NCBI RefSeq assembly: GCF_003001905.1
Contig: NZ_PVNE01000015.1
Coordinates: forward strand, 1-64,000
Length of the DNA: 64,000 nucleotides
Direction of reading: 5' to 3'
DNA from: Planifilum fimeticola
GTDB lineage: Bacteria; Bacillota; Bacilli; Thermoactinomycetales; DSM-44946
The notes beneath the pieces were generated by a model, which was given only the letters and a program-made list of their open reading frames with translations, did no database searches and was not told the origin of the DNA. Positions 25,645-36,027 of the stretch are shown one piece after another (within the stretch, counting starts at the first letter, position 1; each line of letters opens with the position of its first letter). Both the position numbers and the translations under genes were made by a program.

Positions 25645-25992
25645 TCACGCGGACGGACCCGGCGAGGTTTCCACCTTCTCCGCCCCCATCTGTTCCAATT
25701 TCTTTCGGATGGCTTTGAGGCTCGGGTTCCCTTCCCCCACCACCTCGCCGTCGATCACCACCACCGGGTACCAAAGTTCCTCCTCGATCACCCGGCGCGA
25801 AAAGCGCGCATCCTGATCGCCCTCCGGGCGGTGGATGTCCACATAGCGCACGCGGACCTGATCGCCGTAGTTTCTGCCCAGCGCCGCTTCCAGCCAAGAA
25901 GCCGTCTCCCGCGAGGAGGGGAGGTTGTGGCAACCGGCGCAGATCGTCTCTGCACCGTATACGGTCACTTCAATCGGCTCTTCCCGCTTCAA
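25645..25992 (-). CDS. yuzD: YuzD family thioredoxin-like protein (DUF1462)
   Basis: This 115-residue protein starts with a short strand, then CAGCHNLPSSRETASWLEAAL, a C-x-x-C redox-like motif (residues 18-21) typical of YuzD. YPVVVIDGEVVGEGNPSLKAI follows, a thioredoxin-like strand and helix. The function is unknown; a disulfide or Fe-S related role is inferred from the motif and neighbours. TTG at 25992 follows AAAGGAGGGAACGGG. It starts 55 bases upstream of nothing on its own strand except mccB, so it may end the mccAB transcript. Confidence 0.85.
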   Translation of the reverse strand: MKREEPIEVTVYGAETICAGCHNLPSSRETASWLEAALGRNYGDQVRVRYVDIHRPEGDQDARFSRRVIEEELWYPVVVIDGEVVGEGNPSLKAIRKKLEQMGAEKVETSPGPSA

Positions 25993-26046
25993 CCCGTTCC
26001 CTCCTTTCGCGCTTCAGACCGGACCGCTCGCCGCGACAGGCGCGCC

Positions 26047-27183
26047 TCAGTCGGCCAACGCCCGCTCCAGGTCCTCCAGCAGATCGTCGATATCCTCCAC
26101 ACCGACGGAAAGGCGAATCAGACCGTCGGTAATTCCCAGTTCCGCCCGGCGCTTTTCCGGAATCGACGCATGGGTCATCCGCGCGGGTACGGAAATCAAA
26201 CTTTCGACGGCTCCCAGGCTCTCCGCCAAGGTGAAATAACGGACCCGGCTCAGAATGCGCTCAGCCCGCTCGCCGCTTCCCGCGTCGAAGGAGATCATTC
26301 CCCCGTATCCCCGCGCCTGCCGGGAGGCCGTAACGTGCCCGGGATGATCCGGCAATCCCGGGTAATAAACGGCTTCGATATCCGACCGATCCTTCAGCCA
26401 TTCCGCGATCCGGCGGGCGTTGGACTCGTGCTGGCGCATGCGCAAACCCAGGGTTTTGATGCCCCGGATCAAAAGCCAGGCATCGCTTGGACCCAGCACG
26501 CCGCCGATGGAATTTTGCAGAAAATGGAGCCGCTCACCCAGCTCCGGATCCTTGACGACCACCAGGCCGGCCACGACATCGCTGTGTCCCCCCAAATACT
26601 TGGTGGCGCTGTGGACAACGATGTCAGCACCCAGATCCAGCGGATTCTGCCAATAGGGGGTGAGGAATGTGTTGTCCACGATGAGCAGCAAATCGCGTCC
26701 CCGGCAGATGTCGGCGATCTCCCGGATATCGGTCACCTTGAGCAGGGGGTTGCTGGGGGTTTCCATCAACACCGCCCGGGTGTTTTCCCGGATCGCCCGC
26801 CGCACCTGTTCCGGCTCACTGGTATCCACGTGGGTGATTTCCATCCCCATCCGGGAAAAGACGTGGCGCAGTACACGATAGGTGCCGCCGTAAACATCGT
26901 CCCCCACGATCAGATGGTCTCCCCGGTTGAACAGGGAGATGACCGTGGAGATGGCGGCCATCCCGGATGCGAAAGCAAGCCCCGTCTTTCCGTTCTCCAG
27001 TTCGGCAATCAATTGCTCCAGAGCGGCCCGGGTGGGGTTGCCGGTGCGCGAATACTCGTATCCCCGATGCTGCCCGATCCCCTCCTGCTTATAGGTGGAA
27101 ACCTGGTAAATGGGAACGCTGACGGCCCCGGTGTGCGGATCGCCGAACACGCCCCCGTGAATGCATTTGGTATCCAGACGCAA
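26047..27183 (-). CDS. mccB: Cystathionine gamma-lyase/homocysteine gamma-lyase
   Basis: The 378-residue PLP enzyme of the Cys/Met metabolism family has the cofactor lysine Lys195 in HSATKYLGGHSDV. It also has YSRTGNPTR near residue 45, FASGMAAIST for phosphate binding, and SNPLLKVTDI. With MccA it converts homocysteine to cysteine (reverse transsulfuration). Sequence alone does not exclude a cystathionine gamma-synthase activity, but the partner gene supports MccB. Its start lies four bases after the mccA stop, so the two are coupled. Confidence 0.88.
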   Translation of the reverse strand: MRLDTKCIHGGVFGDPHTGAVSVPIYQVSTYKQEGIGQHRGYEYSRTGNPTRAALEQLIAELENGKTGLAFASGMAAISTVISLFNRGDHLIVGDDVYGGTYRVLRHVFSRMGMEITHVDTSEPEQVRRAIRENTRAVLMETPSNPLLKVTDIREIADICRGRDLLLIVDNTFLTPYWQNPLDLGADIVVHSATKYLGGHSDVVAGLVVVKDPELGERLHFLQNSIGGVLGPSDAWLLIRGIKTLGLRMRQHESNARRIAEWLKDRSDIEAVYYPGLPDHPGHVTASRQARGYGGMISFDAGSGERAERILSRVRYFTLAESLGAVESLISVPARMTHASIPEKRRAELGITDGLIRLSVGVEDIDDLLEDLERALAD

Positions 27184-27187
27184 CCCT

Positions 27188-28117
27188 TCACACTCCCCCT
27201 CGGTAAATTTGCTTACTCAGATATCGCTCGCTGCTGTCGGGAAAGATGACGGCGATCCTCGTCCCCGGTTTCGCCTGCCACGCCTCTCTGAGCGCCGCAT
27301 AGAAGGCCGCCCCCGACGAGCTGCCCACCAGCAATCCCTCCCGTCGGGCCAACTCCTTGACGAGGCGGAAGGCCTCTTCGTCAGGGACCGTATAGATTCC
27401 GTCAAAATAGGATGTGTCCACAAAATCGGGGATAAATTCCATGCCGATCCCTTCGGTCTTGTGAGGCCCCGGCTTTCCGCCGCCGAGGATCGAACCTTCC
27501 GGTTCCACGATGACGGTTCGGATTTCGGGGTTCTTTTCTTTCAAATAACGGGATACTCCCATGAAGGTGCCGCCCGATCCGGCCCCGGCCACCAACACAT
27601 CCACACGTCCCTCCATCTGCTCCCAAATCTCCGGGCCCGTCGTCCGATAGTGGGCTTCCGGATTGGCGGGATTCTGAAACTGCTGGGGACAGTAGCTTCC
27701 CGGAATCTCCCGCTCCAGCCGGCGGGCCTCCTCGATCGCCCCCTGCATCCCCAGCTCCGTCGGGGTGTTGATCACCTCGGCTCCCAGGGCCCGCATCAGT
27801 TCCTGCTTCTCTTCGGAGAACTTTTCGGGAACGACGAAGATCACCCGATATCCTGTTCCGACGGCGGCCAGCGCCAGACCGATGCCCGTATTGCCGGCCG
27901 TCGGTTCGATAATCGTCCCTCCGGGTTTCAGCTTGCCGGACTTTTCCGCCTCCCGGATAAAGGCCAACCCGATTCGGTCCTTCACGCTTCCCCCCGGGTT
28001 GAAGTATTCCAGTTTGGCAAACAGCGAAACGCCCTCCGGCAAGGGAAACCGCCTGATACGAATCATCGGCGTCCAGCCGATCAAATCCTTCACATCGTCA
28101 ACAATCCGTTTCACCAT
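27188..28117 (-). CDS. mccA: Cystathionine beta-synthase-like enzyme (O-acetylserine dependent)
   Basis: This 309-residue PLP enzyme of the cysteine synthase fold has the cofactor Lys46 in NPGGSVKDRIG, the substrate loop PTAGNTGIGLA and the phosphate cup GAGSGGTFMG. The YFDGIYTVPDEEAFRLVK segment is closer to MccA/CBS than to CysK. In B. subtilis MccA makes cystathionine from homocysteine and O-acetylserine. ATG at 28117 follows GGGGGAGGTTGTGG. It heads the mccAB unit. CymR control is known for the B. subtilis genes, but I see no site I can defend. Confidence 0.88.
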   Translation of the reverse strand: MVKRIVDDVKDLIGWTPMIRIRRFPLPEGVSLFAKLEYFNPGGSVKDRIGLAFIREAEKSGKLKPGGTIIEPTAGNTGIGLALAAVGTGYRVIFVVPEKFSEEKQELMRALGAEVINTPTELGMQGAIEEARRLEREIPGSYCPQQFQNPANPEAHYRTTGPEIWEQMEGRVDVLVAGAGSGGTFMGVSRYLKEKNPEIRTVIVEPEGSILGGGKPGPHKTEGIGMEFIPDFVDTSYFDGIYTVPDEEAFRLVKELARREGLLVGSSSGAAFYAALREAWQAKPGTRIAVIFPDSSERYLSKQIYRGGV

Positions 28118-28355
28118 CCACAACCTCCCCCACCATCTTATCATGTTTTGCAAACGGAAAAAACGAAATCCCTTTACCAGCCCCCTCCGATTGCCAACGG
28201 GCCCCGATTTCGGTAAGATAAATACTGAATACCCTGATGAAAAATCGTCGTTTCCCTCCGGATCGGATCCCGGTTCGATGCCGGAAGCGAAAAGGAAACG
28301 CTTTGTGTCGGTGCCCCTTTGAAAGATCCGACGCTTGAGGAAAGGAGTCTGCGCG

Positions 28356-28577
28356 ATGAAAGAACAGGTTCAAGAAGTATTGGATAAATTGCGCCCCTTT
28401 ATCCAGCGCGACGGAGGGGACGTGGAACTGGTCGACGTCGTGGACGGGATCGTCAAGCTTCGTCTGCTGGGTGCCTGCGGCAGCTGCCCCAGCTCCACCA
28501 TCACGCTGAAGGCCGGAATTGAGCGAGCCCTGATGGAAGAGGTTCCGGGCGTCAAAGAAGTGGAACAGGTTTTGTAA
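28356..28577 (+). CDS. yutI: NifU-like C-terminal domain Fe-S scaffold
   Basis: The 73-residue protein is a stand-alone Nfu domain with the cluster-binding C-x-x-C in [20 protein letters not shown] and the preceding [11 protein letters not shown]. It can assemble and transfer Fe-S clusters in the cytoplasm. ATG follows GAGGAAAGGAG. It is divergent from mccA and has its own terminator 35 bases downstream. In B. subtilis yutI is near yuzD and yutM, again the same neighbourhood. Confidence 0.92.
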   Translation: MKEQVQEVLDKLRPFIQRDGGDVELVDVVDGIVKLRLLGACGSCPSSTITLKAGIERALMEEVPGVKEVEQVL

Positions 28578-28611
28578 AAAAACGGAGGGAGAACACCTTC
28601 CTTTAACCTTC

Positions 28612-28634
28612 AACCGCCGGTTGGCGGTTTTTTT
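28612..28634 (+). terminator. Intrinsic terminator after yutI
   Basis: AACCGCC-GGTT-GGCGGTT followed by a T run. Confidence 0.85.
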
Positions 28635-29047
28635 CTTGTGCGAAACATGGATCGCAGCCGAACAGACCCAATCTGCATGTGGCTGAAGGTGTGCCGCAAG
28701 TGCGAAACGGCACAAAACCACGAGATTCATCACCGGACTTGGGCGGGAAATCGCGTCGATCTTTCCGTCCAAGTTTTTTTGTCCTTTTCCGACCCTTTCG
28801 GACAAATTCTGAATCCGTCTTTCGGGACATATCATTCGTTTAGATGAAAACTCTGGAGGTGATCGGACCGATGCCCGGTTGACCGCCGGATGGTCCAGAA
28901 CGCTTCCTTCATTTCCGTCCCGCGGCTGAAGGATGCCATCGGATCAAGTTCATGCCGTACCCTCGTCGTCCAAAGTCCCGCGCGGTGAAAGGGTCGAAAA
29001 AGGCCGAACTTCAGGGGTGGAGAGACTCTTCGAGAAGGAGGGAGACA
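28635..29047. other. Long region upstream of the Mn catalase
   Basis: A perfect Shine-Dalgarno sequence, GGAGGTGATC (28855-28864), is followed seven bases on by ATG CCC GGT TGA (28871-28882), a three-codon frame. This may be a leader peptide or the remnant of a lost gene. No other coding signal is seen in these 413 bases. Confidence 0.4.
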
Positions 29048-29938
29048 ATGATTAAACGAATCAACCGGCTGCTCATCAAATTGCCGGTTCCCGAACACGG
29101 AGACGCCAATGCGGCGGCGGCGGTGCAGAACCTGCTCGGCGGGAAATTCGGCGAGATGTCCACCTTGAACAACTATATGTTTCAATCCTTCAATTTTCGC
29201 TGCAAGAGAAAATTGAAACCCTTTTACGATCTGGTGGCCAGCATCACCGCCGAGGAATTCGGCCACGTGGAACTGGTCAGCACCACCATCAACCTGTTGT
29301 CCACGGGCCTCACCCATCCGGGAGATCCGGACAGCACGCCCCTCCGCAGGGGATTGAAGGCTCACAACCTGCAATATTTCATCGCCACGGCACAAACATC
29401 GTATCCGATGGACTCCATGGGCAACCCCTGGAACGGAACCTTTGTGCACAGCAGCGGCAATCTGATCGAGGATATGCTTCACAATTTCTTCCTGGAAATC
29501 GGAGCGCGCACCCAAAAGATGCGGGTGTACGAGATGACCGACCATCCCACCGCCCGGGAGATGATCGGCTATCTCCTGGTGCGCGGCGGCACGCACATTC
29601 TCGCGTACGCCAAGGCGCTCGAAATCCTGACCGGGGTGTACCTGCCGGGCATGCTGCCCGTTCCCAGCCTGGACAATTCCAAATTCGACTACGCCCGAAA
29701 ATACATGGAACAGGGGCTGCACAACGTGCTTTTTACCTGGAGCAGCAAAGATTACCGGGATATCGACAAGATCTGGAAAGGGAAAAACCCGGAAACGGGG
29801 GAACGCCTCCATGTGGTGGTCGGCCGACCGGAGGGCGCTCCCGTACCGGATCTGGAAGCCCTGCCGGAAGAGTTCGCCCCGGGGCTGACAAAGGATCATT
29901 ACATGCAAGTTCTAAAGCGCCTGAAGGCATCGATGTAA
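29048..29938 (+). CDS. Manganese catalase
   Basis: The 296-residue enzyme belongs to the non-haem dimanganese catalases. Ligands can be placed by comparison with the Lactobacillus plantarum enzyme: Glu36 (GEMSTLNNY), Glu70 and His73 (AEEFGHVE), Glu150 (NFFLEIGAR) and His183 (GGTHILAY). It disproportionates hydrogen peroxide. Spore formers often load such proteins into spores, which would fit the other content here. ATG follows GAAGGAGGGAGAC. A bidirectional terminator lies 23 bases after the stop. Confidence 0.95.
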   Translation: MIKRINRLLIKLPVPEHGDANAAAAVQNLLGGKFGEMSTLNNYMFQSFNFRCKRKLKPFYDLVASITAEEFGHVELVSTTINLLSTGLTHPGDPDSTPLRRGLKAHNLQYFIATAQTSYPMDSMGNPWNGTFVHSSGNLIEDMLHNFFLEIGARTQKMRVYEMTDHPTAREMIGYLLVRGGTHILAYAKALEILTGVYLPGMLPVPSLDNSKFDYARKYMEQGLHNVLFTWSSKDYRDIDKIWKGKNPETGERLHVVVGRPEGAPVPDLEALPEEFAPGLTKDHYMQVLKRLKASM

Positions 29939-29960
29939 TAGCGAAGGACTCCCTTCAGGA

Positions 29961-29989
29961 AAAAGACCGCCACGGGATGGCGGTCTTTT
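29961..29989. terminator. Bidirectional terminator between Mn catalase and oppF
   Basis: AAAAGACCGCC pairs perfectly with GGCGGTCTTTT around ACGGGAT. It serves the converging catalase and opp transcripts. Confidence 0.9.
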
Positions 29990-30082
29990 CAATATCTTTT
30001 CCTTTTCGGGATTTTAAAGGTTTGCCGCGAGGAAAAGGAGATCCAAAGGGCCGCTTCCCCCGAGTCGGGGAAGATGCGTTCG

Positions 30083-31065
30083 TCACTCCGTTTTTGCCTC
30101 TTCCTGGTACAGGTGGCATGCCACCCAGTGCTGGGGACGCACTTCCTGCCAGGCGGGAACCACTTCCGCACAGATATCCATCGCCTTGGGACAACGGGTG
30201 CGGAATCGGCAGCCGCTCGGGGGATTGATCGGGCTGGGCACATCCCCCTTCAGAATGATGCGCTCCCGGCGCTTTTCCTTGTTGGGGTCGGGAATGGGAA
30301 CCGCCGACAGGAGCGCCTCGGTATACGGGTGAAGGGAATGTTCGTACAGCTCCTGACTTTCGGCCAACTCCACCAGCTGCCCGAGATACATCACACCGAC
30401 CCGGTCGCTGATGTATTTCACCATCGACAGGTCGTGGGCGATGAAAAGGTAGGTGAGCCCCTTTTCCCGCTGCAGGCGTTTCATCAGGTTGACCACCTGG
30501 GCCTGAATCGACACGTCCAGGGCGGAAATCGGTTCGTCGGCGATGATGAAGTCGGGGTCGACGGCCAACGCCCGGGCGATGCCGATCCGTTGCCGCTGCC
30601 CGCCGCTGAATTCGTGGGGGAACCGATCGATGTGCTCTTCGCCGAGACCGACGGTTTTGAGGAGCTCCACCACGCGCTCCCGGCGCTCTTTGTTGCTCTT
30701 GGCCAACCCGTGAATATCCAATCCCTCGGCGATGATATCGCCCACCGTCATCCGGGGATTGAGGGAAGCGTAGGGATCCTGGAAAATCATCTGCATTTCC
30801 CGGTTGAACATCCTCAATTCCTGTCCCTTCAGCTGGTGGACGTTTTTGTTCTTAAAGATCACGCTGCCCGAAGTGGCCTCGTACAGGCGGATCAGCGTCC
30901 GGCCGATCGTCGACTTTCCACAGCCCGATTCGCCGACCAGTCCCAGGGTCTCTCCTTTGTATACATCAAAGGTGACATCATCCACCGCTTTGACCACCTG
31001 GTTTCTGCCCGCATGGAAATACTTCTTCAGGTTTTTCACTTCCAAAATCTTTTCCGCAGGTGCCG

Positions 31066-31069
<4 letters not shown>
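30083..31069 (-). CDS. oppF: Oligopeptide ABC transporter ATP-binding protein OppF
   Basis: The 328-residue ATPase has Walker [10 protein letters not shown], the Q loop in [18 protein letters not shown], signature [14 protein letters not shown], Walker [13 protein letters not shown] and the C-terminal oligopeptide extension with [19 protein letters not shown]. That cysteine-rich tail is typical of OppD/OppF. It energises peptide import with OppD. Its start overlaps the oppD stop by four bases (ATGA). It is the last gene of a five-gene operon. Confidence 0.95.
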
Positions 31070-32082
<1,013 letters not shown>

Positions 32083-32092
32083 GCCGCTCCTC

Positions 32093-33019
32093 CTAACGCC
32101 GCAGTTTGGGATCCAAGGCGTCTCTAAGTCCGTCGCCCAGCAGGTTGAAGCTGAGAATCAGCAGGCTCAACACCAGACAAGGATACAGGATTTGGTGCGG
32201 GAAGAAGCGGATCAACTGGTAGGAATCGTAGAGCAACAGACCGAGACTGGGTTCGGGAGGAGCCATCCCCAACCCGATGAAACTGAGCACCGCTTCCAGA
32301 AAAATGGCCGAAGGAATCGTCAAGGTGATCGTGACGATGATCGCCCCGGCGGCGTTGGGAAGCAGATGCTTGGTGAGCATCCGAAGGTGACCGGCTCCCA
32401 GGGTCCGGGCGGCCAAAACGAACTCCTGGGACTTCAGCTGCAGCACCTGCCCCCGGACGACCCGGGCCATCGGGACCCATCCGGTCAGGGCGATCGCGAC
32501 GGCGATGGTGACGATTCCCGACTCAAACCACATCATCAACAGGATGAGGACGATCAAGCTGGGAATGCTGTACATCACCTCGAGAATCCGCTGCATCACC
32601 TGGTCGACCTTCCCGCCGAAGTAGCCGGAGATGCCTCCGAAGGAAACCCCCACCACCAGATCGATCAGGGCCGCCAACAGTCCGATCTTAAGGGAGATGC
32701 CGGCCCCGTGCCAGGTGCGGGTCCACAAATCCCGCCCGAATTGGTCGGTTCCGAAATAATGAACCCCGTCGGGAGGCAGATTTTGCGCTTCCAGTTTCTG
32801 CTCGTAGGGATCGTGGGGACTGAGCGCCGGAGCGACGAAGGTCATCACGGCAATCACCAGGAGAAGAAAAAATCCGATCAGTGCTCCCTTGTTTCTCATA
32901 AAACGGCGGAGGGCGTCCCGCCAAAAGCCCGACCGCTTCCGCCTCGTAGCACGCCCGGGTGTCGTTCGCGTCAGCGTTAACGGTTCAAAGAGATCCGATG
33001 TAATCTTGGCCGGTTCCAA
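32093..33019 (-). CDS. oppC: Oligopeptide ABC transporter permease OppC
   Basis: The 308-residue membrane protein has an N-terminal cytoplasmic arm, a first span near residues 40-60 and five further spans. The permease loop contacting the ATPase is EFVLAARTLGAGHLRMLTKHLLPN. FGTDQFGRDLWTR is the OppC hallmark near residue 93. It forms the channel with OppB. It starts six bases after the oppB stop. Confidence 0.93.
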   Translation of the reverse strand: MEPAKITSDLFEPLTLTRTTPGRATRRKRSGFWRDALRRFMRNKGALIGFFLLLVIAVMTFVAPALSPHDPYEQKLEAQNLPPDGVHYFGTDQFGRDLWTRTWHGAGISLKIGLLAALIDLVVGVSFGGISGYFGGKVDQVMQRILEVMYSIPSLIVLILLMMWFESGIVTIAVAIALTGWVPMARVVRGQVLQLKSQEFVLAARTLGAGHLRMLTKHLLPNAAGAIIVTITLTIPSAIFLEAVLSFIGLGMAPPEPSLGLLLYDSYQLIRFFPHQILYPCLVLSLLILSFNLLGDGLRDALDPKLRR

Positions 33020-33025
33020 CTGCGC

Positions 33026-33955
33026 TCACTCCTTCATTCCGGCAACCCGGATCCGGGGATCGATGACGCCGTACAGGATGTCGACGATGAAAACGCTGAC
33101 CATGAACAGAAAGGCGTAAAAGATGGTGGTGCCCATGATCAGGGTGTAATCGTTCGTCATGATGGAATTGACAAAGAGCGTGGAAAGTCCCGGCACGCCG
33201 AAAATCTGCTCCACCACCAGCGAACCGGTGATCAGGTTGACCGTCAGCGGTCCCAGCACGGTAACGGTCGGAATCAACGCGTTGCGGAGGGCATGACGGA
33301 AAACGATCACGCGGCGACCCATTCCCTTCGCCTTGGCCGTCTTCATGTAATCCTGGCTGAAGACATCCAGCAATTCGCTGCGAATGTAACGGGTCACCTG
33401 GGCGATGACCAGGAAGGACAGGGCGAGGGAGGGCAGGATCGTGTGGGCAAAGCTTTCCCAGCCGCCGGGGGGAAGAATCCCCATCTGAACACCGATGTAG
33501 TACGAAAAAACGGCAGCCAATACGAAACTGGGAACGGATACCCCGATCACGGCGAGGATCGTCGCCGTGTTGTCCACCCAGGTCCCCCGCTTGAGGGCGG
33601 CGACGGTTCCCAGCAAAATCCCGATCAGGCCTCCGAAAAGCAAACCCTGCAACCCGATCTGCAGCGAAGCGGGAAACCCCTGGGCGATCAGCCCGCTGAC
33701 ACTTCGCCCGTCATAGGAAAAGGAAAGGCCCAGATCCCCCTGTAGCAGGTTGCCCAGGTAAAGAGCGTATTGAACGGGAACAGGCTTGTCCAAGCCGTAT
33801 TCCTCGAGGATTCTCCCCTTCAGGTTGGGCGGAAGCTTTTCCTCGTTGGACAGGGGGCTTCCCGGAAGGAAGTGCATGAGAAAAAAAGTGCACGTGATCA
33901 CCAGCCATAAGGTCAACAACAAATAGATCAATCTACGGGCCACATAGCTTCCCAC
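33026..33955 (-). CDS. oppB: Oligopeptide ABC transporter permease OppB
   Basis: This 309-residue permease has six membrane spans, the N-terminal YVARRLIYLLLTLWLVITCTF and the coupling loop DYMKTAKAKGMGRRVIVFRHALRN. GTG at 33955 is chosen because AAAAGGAAG lies upstream; the frame extends to 34015 but that part falls in a hairpin region. The gap to oppA carries a strong stem-loop that probably lowers expression of the downstream genes relative to the binding protein. Confidence 0.92.
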   Translation of the reverse strand: MGSYVARRLIYLLLTLWLVITCTFFLMHFLPGSPLSNEEKLPPNLKGRILEEYGLDKPVPVQYALYLGNLLQGDLGLSFSYDGRSVSGLIAQGFPASLQIGLQGLLFGGLIGILLGTVAALKRGTWVDNTATILAVIGVSVPSFVLAAVFSYYIGVQMGILPPGGWESFAHTILPSLALSFLVIAQVTRYIRSELLDVFSQDYMKTAKAKGMGRRVIVFRHALRNALIPTVTVLGPLTVNLITGSLVVEQIFGVPGLSTLFVNSIMTNDYTLIMGTTIFYAFLFMVSVFIVDILYGVIDPRIRVAGMKE

Positions 33956-33989
33956 ATTCCCACTTCCTTTTCGCAAAAAAGAACATGCG

Positions 33990-34023
33990 AAAGGTATATG
34001 TCCGGGTTCGGACATATACCTTT
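33990..34023 (-). terminator. Intra-operon stem-loop between oppA and oppB
   Basis: AAAGGTATATGTCCG and CGGACATATACCTTT form a perfect 15-base-pair stem with a four-base loop. The minus strand continues TTTCGCATGTTCTTTTTTG. It can act as an attenuator or a 3' stabiliser of the binding-protein message. Confidence 0.75.
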
Positions 34024-34124
34024 CCCGGCTTCATCGGATGTGCCGCGGGACTGCCCGACATGGACTCCTCCACCATCCATCATTGCGCGAAATCCGGAAA
34101 TTGTAAAGCGGTAAATAAATCCCG

Positions 34125-35753
34125 TTATTTCTTATTATCAATATAGGTTTCCTTCAGGGTGTATTCGGGACCGATGGAATGGAAGACCAGATTCTTCACA
34201 TGGGGCTTGACGAGATAAGCCTGGTTCTTGTAGTAGACGGGAGCGATCGCAACCCCTTCCTCCAGGAGAATCCGCTCCGCTTCGATCAGGTCGTTGATCC
34301 GTTCCTTGAAGTCGGGATTGCTCTTGGACTTTTTGATCAGCTCGTCAAATTTCTTGCTGCTCCACTTGCCCATGTTGAAGGGGCCATCCGTCACCCACAT
34401 GTCCAGGAAGGTCATGGGGTCGTTGTAATCCGCCTTCCAGCCGGAGAAGGAGAGGTCGAATTCTCCCTTTTGCTCCAAATCGATCTTCTGCTTCAAGGGC
34501 TGCGGGTTCACTTTCACTTTCAGGCCGAGGGTCTTTTCCAACTGGTCCTTCAGAACGACGGTCACGTCTTTCCGCTCGTCGTTGTAACTGAGCAGTGTCA
34601 GGGTCGGCGGGCTGTCGATTCCCAGCTCCTTCATCCCCAGTTTGAACAGCTGTTTCGCCTCGGCCGGCTGGAATTGCTGATAATCCCGCGCCTGTTTCCG
34701 GAAGGATTCGTTATAACCGAGAATGGACGGGGGAACGAAGCCTCCGGCCGGTTGGGAACCGTCCTTCAGAACCAGCTTCACGATCGACTCACGGTCGATG
34801 GCGAGGCTGATCGCCTTCCGGATCTTGGTATTGGACAAAAAGGCATTTTTCGTATTGAACTGGACGTACTGGACCAGCGATCCCGAAGCGGTGGTAAATT
34901 CGGGGCTGCTCTTGAAGGCTTCGGCAAACGCCTTGTCCAGCATGGTCATGTCTTTCTGGTTGGAGGTGTAAAGGTTCAAGCCCGTGGAGGTATCCTTGAT
35001 GATGTCGATCTTCACGTCCGACAGGAATACGGAGTTCCGGTCCCAATAATTGTCGTTTTTCTTCAACTGGAGACTCTGCTCGTGCGCCCAGCTTGTCAGG
35101 ACAAAGGGGCCGTTGTACACCATTTTGTCCGGTTCCTTGGCGTAATCCCCGCCGAACTTTTCCACGATGTCCTTCCGCTGCGGCAGGTAGGTGGAAAAGG
35201 TTGTGAGGCTGAGGAAATAGGGAATCGGCTCCTCCAACTTCACTTCGAGGGTTTTGTCGTCCAGAGCGCGCACCCCTACGTCGGAAGCCTTGGCCTTCCC
35301 CGTGTTGTATTTTTCAGCGTTCTTGATGGGATAGAGAATGTAGGCGTACTCCGACTTCGTTTTGGGGTTGAGGGCCCGCTTCCAGGCGTACTCGAAATCC
35401 TGGGCCTTTACCGGCTCCCCGTCGCTCCATTTGGCATCCCGGAGGGTGAAGGTGTAGGTCTTTTTATCCCCGCTCACATCGTAACTGCTGGCGATGGCGG
35501 GCTGCGGCTTGTCATCCTTGTCCAAACGCATCAAGCCTTCCATCACGTTGTTCAAGATCGTCCCCGAGATGACATCCGTCGAAGTGGCGCTGTCCAGATC
35601 GCCAGGCTCATTGTTGGTCATCAATTGAATCACCTGGGGCCCTTGGGCTCCCTGATCTTCCACATTCCCCTGGGACTGGAGTCCCCCGCAGGCGGTAAGA
35701 AGGGTGGAGAGGACCAACACTACCGCCATTGAGACAGCAGCTCGTTTCTTCAC
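34125..35753 (-). CDS. oppA: Oligopeptide-binding lipoprotein OppA
   Basis: The 542-residue protein has a lipoprotein signal ending STLLTAC (Cys22) and the family-5 solute-binding fold, including LTNNEPGDLDSATSTDVISGTILNNV and FTLRDAKWSDGEPVKAQDFEYAWKRAL. It captures peptides outside the membrane for OppBCDF. GTG at 35753 lies downstream of AAGGAGGTCG; the ATG at 35774 overlaps that site. It is the first gene of the operon. A TATAAT box lies at 35899-35894. Confidence 0.93.
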   Translation of the reverse strand: MKKRAAVSMAVVLVLSTLLTACGGLQSQGNVEDQGAQGPQVIQLMTNNEPGDLDSATSTDVISGTILNNVMEGLMRLDKDDKPQPAIASSYDVSGDKKTYTFTLRDAKWSDGEPVKAQDFEYAWKRALNPKTKSEYAYILYPIKNAEKYNTGKAKASDVGVRALDDKTLEVKLEEPIPYFLSLTTFSTYLPQRKDIVEKFGGDYAKEPDKMVYNGPFVLTSWAHEQSLQLKKNDNYWDRNSVFLSDVKIDIIKDTSTGLNLYTSNQKDMTMLDKAFAEAFKSSPEFTTASGSLVQYVQFNTKNAFLSNTKIRKAISLAIDRESIVKLVLKDGSQPAGGFVPPSILGYNESFRKQARDYQQFQPAEAKQLFKLGMKELGIDSPPTLTLLSYNDERKDVTVVLKDQLEKTLGLKVKVNPQPLKQKIDLEQKGEFDLSFSGWKADYNDPMTFLDMWVTDGPFNMGKWSSKKFDELIKKSKSNPDFKERINDLIEAERILLEEGVAIAPVYYKNQAYLVKPHVKNLVFHSIGPEYTLKETYIDNKK

Positions 35754-35893
35754 GAAGACAACGACCTCCTTCATTGTGTCGTCTGGACCGGACAGACAAG
35801 CCGCTCCTTGAAGTGACTTCTGCGAATTTTAAAGAAAAAGCAGACAAGGAAAAAGGGGAATATCTTACCCCGGCACTACATGAAACCTTGTAT

Positions 35894-35899
35894 ATTATA
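35894..35899 (-). promoter_or_regulatory. -10 box upstream of oppA
   Basis: TATAAT lies about 140 bases before the oppA start on the minus strand in an AT-rich segment. No good -35 hexamer was found at normal spacing. Confidence 0.35.
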
Positions 35900-36027
35900 T
35901 AGGAAAAAGGTTAAATAGAAAAGAGGGCGTCCGTGGAGCAAGTTCGCTCTGTCAATGGATTGACCGAAGGCGGCTCGGCCTCCTGCTCCTGCTAGCCGAC
36001 CAACCGGAAAATCATAGGAGGACAAGC

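Noticed and set aside
28118-28355. S-box or T-box riboswitch upstream of mccA
   Set aside because: The gap between mccA and yutI has no conserved T-box sequence, no SAM-riboswitch stem and no anti-terminator arrangement.
34179-35732. 517-residue + strand frame opposite oppA
   Set aside because: No domain, no start site, and the composition is that of a reverse complement of a binding protein.
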